From Halapricum hydrolyticum (GTDB taxonomy: Archaea > Halobacteriota > Halobacteria > Halobacteriales > Haloarculaceae): a stretch of 64,000 nt of DNA. A program made the position numbers and the translations under genes. Positions within the stretch are counted from its first letter, which is position 1, and each line of letters begins with the position of its first letter. The notes beneath the pieces are model-generated. The model was not told the DNA's origin. It did no database searches and saw nothing but the letters and a program-made list of their open reading frames with translations. The stretch covers positions 1 through 64,000 of the forward strand of contig NZ_JAOPKC010000013.1 in NCBI RefSeq assembly GCF_025517535.1, in the 5' to 3' direction. Below are positions 60,635 to 64,000 of the stretch, in pieces.

Positions 60635-61048
60635 ATGGACGAACTGGACCGGGAGATCCTCGGGATTCTCCGAGAGGACGCCCGGACACCCTACACAGAG
60701 ATCGCGGACGACGTGGGAACCTCGGAGGGGACCGTCCGCAACCGGGTCGAGCAGTTGGTCGAGGACGGCGTGATCGAGCGCTTCACCGTCGCGACCCGGA
60801 CGGGCAATATCAAGGCGATGATCGAGCTCCGCGTGGACGTCAACGTCGACACCAGCGAGGTCAGCGAGCGCCTCGCGGAGTGGCACGAGGTGGACTTCGT
60901 CTGGCAGGTCGGTGGCGAAGAGGACATCGTGCTCGTCGTCGACTGTGCCGACACCGCCGGCGTGAACGACCTCATCAGACGGGCCCGGGAGTTGGAGGAA
61001 GTAGTGAATACGAAGACGAGGTTAATCCTCGACGAGCGCGTTGGGTGA
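60635..61048 (+). CDS. Lrp/AsnC-family regulator
   Basis: 137 residues. A winged helix (LDREILGILREDARTPYTEIADDVGTSEGTVRNRVEQLVEDGVIERFT) precedes a short RAM domain ending VVNTKTRLILDERVG. Length is that of standard Lrp proteins (130-150). The RAM sensing loop (DEED-like EEDIVLVVDCADT) may bind an amino acid; divergent placement against carA suggests control of glutamine/arginine-linked metabolism. Start ATG 60635. Confidence 0.93.
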   Translation: MDELDREILGILREDARTPYTEIADDVGTSEGTVRNRVEQLVEDGVIERFTVATRTGNIKAMIELRVDVNVDTSEVSERLAEWHEVDFVWQVGGEEDIVLVVDCADTAGVNDLIRRARELEEVVNTKTRLILDERVG

Positions 61049-61176
61049 GTAGCGGGACGCCGAACGCAGTGAGGAGTCCCGAAACAGCGAGCGGTGACAC
61101 AGGGAACCGCGAGCAGGGAGATTCGGAGCGACCGGTGGGAGCGAGAATCTCGAAAAGAGCGAGCCCCGACCAGGGG

Positions 61177-61277
61177 GACTGGACGCACTGCTCGACGCTG
61201 TCGAGGGCGAACGCCCCGGGATCGATCCGAGCGGCTACCGGGACGAACTCCTCGGTCTGATCCGAGCAGTACAGTGA
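61177..61277 (+). pseudogene. Possible remnant of a gene end
   Basis: In one frame the sequence reads LDALLDAVEGERPGIDPSGY and then RDELLGLIRAVQ, followed by stop TGA at 61275, a coherent amphipathic C-terminus with good codon use. Upstream the frame dissolves into repetitive GAGCGA-type DNA. I do not recognise the family; a chance reading cannot be excluded. Confidence 0.3.
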
Positions 61278-61286
61278 TCCGGCTGC

Positions 61287-61652
61287 TCAATCGCGGGACT
61301 GAGCCCGGGAGAAGACAGTCACGGCGACGGCCACGACGAGCGCGACGCCGACGAGCGTCGCGAGGTCGATCCGCGATCCCAGGCCGGCGAAGTCGACGTA
61401 TGCGACGGCCAGCAGGGCCACGACCGTGAGCCCGAATCCAGCCATCCCATCGAGGAAGCTCCGGGCTGTTGGTCCGAAACGCCCGTAGCGCCGGCCGGCC
61501 AGCGACACAGCTCCAGCCCCTGCCAGGAGCCCGACCGGCAGGCCGATGATCGCCGAGAACTCGTAGGGGAGTGCCTCGATCAGAAAGACTGCAACCAGGA
61601 GCGCGACTGTGATGCCCGCGCCGAGTGCGGCCAGCGTCGTTCGGATGCGCAT
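61287..61652 (-). CDS. Small four-helix membrane protein
   Basis: 121 residues, about four membrane helices (TTLAALGAGITVALLVAVFL; FSAIIGLPVGLLAGAGAV; LDGMAGFGLTVVALLAVAYV; IDLATLVGVALVVAVAVTVF). A short basic loop GRRYGRFGPTARS separates the pairs. No family recognised. Divergent from the bactofilin-like gene with which it shares a short promoter region; possibly co-regulated. Confidence 0.75.
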   Translation of the reverse strand: MRIRTTLAALGAGITVALLVAVFLIEALPYEFSAIIGLPVGLLAGAGAVSLAGRRYGRFGPTARSFLDGMAGFGLTVVALLAVAYVDFAGLGSRIDLATLVGVALVVAVAVTVFSRAQSRD

Positions 61653-61675
61653 CAAGCACAGTTCGTCGAGCACTG

Positions 61676-61710
61676 CCGTATATCTAGGGCAAAAACAATC
61701 TATTTTATTA
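61676..61710. promoter_or_regulatory. Divergent TATA elements of two membrane-protein genes
   Basis: TATTTTATTA (61701-61710) lies 25-34 bases before the ATG at 61735; GTATATCTAG (61678-61687) lies 26-35 bases before the minus-strand ATG at 61652. Both fit leaderless transcripts. Confidence 0.5.
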
Positions 61711-61734
61711 CAGTTGCGAGTGAACGCCGGAAGT

Positions 61735-62841
61735 ATGCGGCGACAGGAAGCGGTCAGAGGGGGTATCGTACTGTTGCTAACGATCGCAGTTGTCACCGGG
61801 ACGTTCTCCGGAGTCGCGGCAGCCGAGACGCGCAGTGGCGGCACCATCGTCGTCGAAGACGGCGAGACCGTCGACGGGCTGTCAGCGTTCGGTGGGACGA
61901 TCATCGTCCGCGGGACGGTCGACGGGAACCTCGACGGGGCCGCTGGATCGGTCGTGATCGAGGAGTCGGGCGTGGTCACCGGTGACGTCTCGACGGCCGC
62001 CGGAAGCCTCACGATCGCCGGCGAAGTGAACGGCGACGTCGACGTGGGCACGGGCTCGTTCTCGCTTGCGCGGACCGGCGTGATCAACGGGAGCCTGAAC
62101 GTCGGTTCCGGATCGATACTTATCGCAGGGACGGTCGGCGGTGACGCGAAGCTCGGAGCGGATTCGGTCCGGCTGGCAGAGACGGCAAACGTCGGTGGAG
62201 ACGTCAGATACGCCGCGGACGCGACGTTCACGAACGACGGAGCCACGGTCGGCGGATCGATCATCGCCGATTCCAGTCTCGGAACGGGCGGGTTCGACCT
62301 GCCGGACGTGCCGGGCTGGCTGTTCACCGGCTACGCGATCCTCGTCAATCTCGTGCTCGGGGCGGCCCTGCTCGCGGTACTGCCCGGCTTCTCCCGGCGT
62401 ATCGACGAGACGGTCAGCGACGAGCCGGCGAAATCGGCAGGTGTCGGCGTCCTCGCGATGCTGGGGATCCCGATCGGACTCGTGTTGCTCGCGGTCACGA
62501 TCATCGGCATTCCGCTGACAATCGCGGGGTTCGTCGCGTTCGCGCTGCTGGCGTGGGTGGCGCTGTTGTACGGCCGGATCGCGGTCGCCGCGTGGGCACT
62601 CCGCCAGGCCGACGTCGACAACCGGTGGCTGGCGCTCGTCGTCGGTATCGTCGGCTTCGGGCTCCTCGGCCGAATCCCGATCCTGGGCGGATTGATCAGT
62701 CTCGCGACGTTCCTGCTCGGGCTCGGCGCGATCGCGCTCGTGCTGGTCGAGCTCCGGCGCGGAAGCGGCGACAGTGAGGAACCCGAGCCAGCAGTCGAGT
62801 CACCGATGGAGACCGACGAGAGCGACGCCGGCGCGATCTGA
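61735..62841 (+). CDS. Bactofilin-like polymer-forming membrane protein
   Basis: 368 residues. A signal peptide (GGIVLLLTIAVVTGTFSGVAAA) leads into a right-handed beta-helix of about 170 residues made of short steps such as IIVRGTVDGNL, LTIAGEVNGDVDVG and ILIAGTVGGDA, as in bactofilin/CcmA proteins. Beyond a linker (FDLPDVPGW) come about four membrane helices (YAILVNLVLGAALLAVLPGF ... LISLATFLLGLGAIALVLVEL). Bactofilins shape cells or envelopes; here the helix would lie outside the membrane, unlike cytosolic bactofilins. Confidence 0.82.
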   Translation: MRRQEAVRGGIVLLLTIAVVTGTFSGVAAAETRSGGTIVVEDGETVDGLSAFGGTIIVRGTVDGNLDGAAGSVVIEESGVVTGDVSTAAGSLTIAGEVNGDVDVGTGSFSLARTGVINGSLNVGSGSILIAGTVGGDAKLGADSVRLAETANVGGDVRYAADATFTNDGATVGGSIIADSSLGTGGFDLPDVPGWLFTGYAILVNLVLGAALLAVLPGFSRRIDETVSDEPAKSAGVGVLAMLGIPIGLVLLAVTIIGIPLTIAGFVAFALLAWVALLYGRIAVAAWALRQADVDNRWLALVVGIVGFGLLGRIPILGGLISLATFLLGLGAIALVLVELRRGSGDSEEPEPAVESPMETDESDAGAI

Positions 62842-62927
62842 TCGAGACCGGAATCACCGGCGAGACCGTCGGGGCGTGTTGACATGCGACGATGCGGCTT
62901 TATCATGTTACTCGTCGTACACGTAGT

Positions 62928-63494
62928 ATGGCATCGTTCCTGATAGCATACGGAACCAGCGAGGGACAGACAGCGAAGGTCGCCGAACGGATCGCCGAGA
63001 CGATCGGCGAGCGCGGGCACGACGCAACGACACTGGACGTTTCCGGCGGGGGTGAACACGACGTGGCGGCGTTCGACGCCGTACTGGTCGGGTCGTCGAT
63101 CCACGTCGGCAAACACCAGCCGGCCGTCGCCGAGTTCGTCACGGATCACGGAGCAGCGCTGTCAGAGCGACCGACCGGGTTCTTCCAGGTGTCGCTGTCC
63201 TCGGCGACCGACGACGAGGAACGGCGAGCCGAGGCCGCGTCGTATGCCGACACGTTCGTCGAAGAGACCGGGTTCGAGCCGGACCGGATCGGCCTGTTCG
63301 GCGGCGCGTTGCGCTACTCGAAGTACGGCTTCCTCAAGCGGATGATGCTCAAGCGAATCGCGGCGGAAGCGACCGGAGACACCGACACCTCGCAGGACTA
63401 CGAATATACCGACTGGCCGGAGGTCGAGGCGTTCGCGGACGATTTCGCAGCGTTCGTCGAGGGACGAACCGGGGCGACCGCGCCCGACAAGTGA
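62928..63494 (+). CDS. Flavodoxin-domain protein (HemG-like)
   Basis: 188 residues. An FMN-phosphate loop YGTSEGQTAKVA (9-20), isoalloxazine loops around GSSIHVGKHQP (about 54-64) and FFQVSLSSATDDEE (about 82-95) match the protoporphyrinogen IX oxidase HemG/flavodoxin-5 group; ALRYSKYGFLKRMMLKRIA is the HemG C-terminal helix. In haloarchaea it may oxidise protoporphyrinogen or carry electrons. No heme genes adjacent. Confidence 0.85.
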   Translation: MASFLIAYGTSEGQTAKVAERIAETIGERGHDATTLDVSGGGEHDVAAFDAVLVGSSIHVGKHQPAVAEFVTDHGAALSERPTGFFQVSLSSATDDEERRAEAASYADTFVEETGFEPDRIGLFGGALRYSKYGFLKRMMLKRIAAEATGDTDTSQDYEYTDWPEVEAFADDFAAFVEGRTGATAPDK

Positions 63495-63515
63495 GCTCGA
63501 CACTGCCGGAAGAGG

Positions 63516-64000
63516 TCACTCCGCAGAATCGACCGGTGACGAGAGTACCGCGGTCCCGTCTTCTGATTCGAGAGTAACGTCGTAACCGAACTCCGAGAGC
63601 AGCGAGCGGTGGGTCCGAACGTGGTCGGTGACCGCCGGACAACCGACGCGACCGCCGGCGAGCGCGAGAAACACCAGTAGCTGGTCGGCCATGTGTCGGT
63701 CGACGGCCGCGTCGGTCTCGCGGAACCGCTCGAAGTCCTCGAGTGCCAGATCGGCCACGGTCTCGGAGGGGCGGCCGGGCTCGCCGAGCGCGTCGAAGCC
63801 GGCGAGCGTCCGGTCGTAGCGTGCCCGGATCACGAGCGACGACCCCGTCGAACCGGTCTCGACGTACCTGACTGTTCGCTCCCCGGGCGGGAGAGCGGCC
63901 GCGTCGAGTCGTTCGAAGACGCGATCGGCCTGGCGATCCGCCACGTCGCTGTCTTCGAGATCCGCCGAGGCCGTCGAGTAGACGTCGACCGCCCGCAGCG
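63516..64000 (-). CDS. rtcA: RNA 3'-terminal phosphate cyclase, C-terminal part
   Basis: Continues past the window edge; 160 residues visible with no start. The phase reads VDVYSTASADLEDSDVADRQ, then ETGSTGSSLVIRARYD and GFDALGEPGRPSETVADLALEDF, all known RtcA C-domain features, ending at the stop at 63516. RtcA converts RNA 3'-phosphate to 2',3'-cyclic phosphate using ATP. The GTG at 63944 is only an internal codon, not a start. Confidence 0.87.
   Translation of the reverse strand, partial: LRAVDVYSTASADLEDSDVADRQADRVFERLDAAALPPGERTVRYVETGSTGSSLVIRARYDRTLAGFDALGEPGRPSETVADLALEDFERFRETDAAVDRHMADQLLVFLALAGGRVGCPAVTDHVRTHRSLLSEFGYDVTLESEDGTAVLSSPVDSAE

Overview
The window is chromosomal DNA from a haloarchaeon (class Halobacteria). 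This rests on the high GC content, the very acidic predicted proteome, leaderless genes with TATA elements about 25-30 bases before the start codon, an archaeal SRP54, a three-OB-fold Rpa1 operon, pyruvoyl-dependent arginine decarboxylase, a form III RuBisCO, an S-layer glycoprotein with a PGF-CTERM tail, and many small haloarchaea-only proteins. A genus near Halorhabdus, Halomicrobium or Haloarcula is possible, but that is only an impression.

Layout. 1-11,000: SRP54, a universal stress protein, a PiT phosphate permease, a KDPG-type aldolase, a dihydrolipoamide-dehydrogenase-like flavoprotein, a UDP-GlcNAc 2-epimerase-like enzyme, then a small accessory block (remnant of a berberine-bridge-type oxidase, flavin monooxygenase, alpha/beta hydrolase, EamA exporter). 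11,000-16,500: MATE exporter, then the rpa1-rpap1-rpe single-strand-DNA-binding operon. 16,500-26,000: stress protein, a MinD-like ATPase, form III RuBisCO, an RND exporter and a large surface protein built from about eight Ig-like repeats. 26,000-34,500: purU, a KaiC-like ATPase, a PHP phosphoesterase, a zinc-finger protein and pcm, a TrmB regulator, a DUF255 thioredoxin-fold protein and FxsA. 34,500-42,500: tRNA-Ile(GAT) with a duplicated 3' end, an Lrp/aminotransferase pair, a thiamine-binding protein, a CBS protein overlapping glyS, a polyprenol kinase and pyruvoyl arginine decarboxylase. 42,500-49,100: a HerA-like ATPase, a lipoprotein gene split by an IS1341-type tnpB element, an EEP phosphatase and a tRNA methylthiotransferase. 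49,100-58,500: two PGF-CTERM surface proteins, including a 1,636-residue S-layer glycoprotein, flanking deoC and a DUF63 protein. 58,500-64,000: a 1.1-kb repeat-rich gap, carA divergent from an Lrp regulator, a bactofilin-like membrane protein, a flavodoxin and the C-terminal part of rtcA.

Most of the window is housekeeping. The structures that ordinary annotation would miss are: the tnpB element with a predicted guide RNA that would read into its own target gene; a second lesion in that same gene; a 16-bp perfect inverted repeat exactly bridging the rpap1 stop and rpe start; a 15-bp palindrome between carA and lrp; a tRNA-Ile 3'-end duplication resembling an attachment scar; recent tandem amplification inside the surface protein; a MinD-like protein with a possible terminal membrane anchor; and a 203-bp-period repeat cluster behind carA. 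I found no CRISPR array, rRNA, replication origin gene or convincing new defence system.
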